Shown here in pieces: positions 5,230 to 5,273 of a stretch of DNA of 5,273 nt; the stretch's first letter is position 1; each line of letters opens with the position of its first letter. The DNA is taken from the NCBI GenBank assembly GCA_045539925.1, contig JAZQGH010000023.1, forward strand, positions 1 through 5,273. Direction: 5' to 3'. The translations under genes were made by a program, and so were the position numbers. The stretch is from SFWF01 sp045539925 (GTDB taxonomy: Bacteria > Bacillota > Clostridia > Oscillospirales > Acutalibacteraceae). The notes beneath the pieces were generated by a model, which worked only from the letters and a program-made list of their open reading frames with translations, ran no database searches and was not told the origin of the DNA.

Positions 5230-5273
5230 AATTAAATTAAATTACAATCAAAAAAAAAGTTTAAGAAGAGACC

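Overview
This window is AT-rich bacterial DNA. Its protein sequences, strong AGGAGG-type ribosome sites, consensus sigma-A-like promoter and very compact gene joins suggest a low-GC Bacillota. A gut-type clostridial lineage (Oscillospiraceae/Ruminococcaceae-like) is my best guess; this is inference, as there is no rRNA or marker gene to fix it.

Left part (1-1367), decayed and AT-rich. The window opens in the C-terminal end of an IS3-family transposase whose element appears to end near 132. It abuts a 5'-truncated, frameshifted remnant of a four-helix-bundle (23S IVS-type) protein gene, closed by a strong hairpin terminator (420-453). Facing it on the minus strand is a degraded gene for a membrane-anchored protein of unknown function (483-1036), broken by an in-frame TAG and a one-base frameshift. 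The 331-base gap that follows holds a long terminator-like hairpin with no obvious gene feeding it, a nested set of palindromic repeats built on GATTACATA/TATGTAATC, and a near-consensus promoter (TTGCAA-17-TATAAT) for the next gene.

Right part (1368-5194), compact and all on the plus strand. It encodes a VUT/YhhQ-type membrane transporter; a short SDR oxidoreductase overlapping it by 4 bases (ATGA); a stand-alone ABC-type ATPase of the COG3910 kind; a short-form malic enzyme; and a small papain/C39-like protein again overlapping by ATGA. The ATPase gene has all of its motifs but no ATG, GTG or TTG start at its N-terminus. The best-placed initiation codon is ATT at 2820, just after a strong Shine-Dalgarno sequence.

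The two ATGA overlaps define two translationally coupled pairs, transporter-SDR and malic enzyme-C39-like protein. The ATPase sits between them behind its own probable extended -10 promoter. No single pathway visibly unites the five genes. The malic enzyme (malate to pyruvate plus CO2) is the only one with a firmly assigned reaction. I saw no tRNA, rRNA, CRISPR array or phage module.
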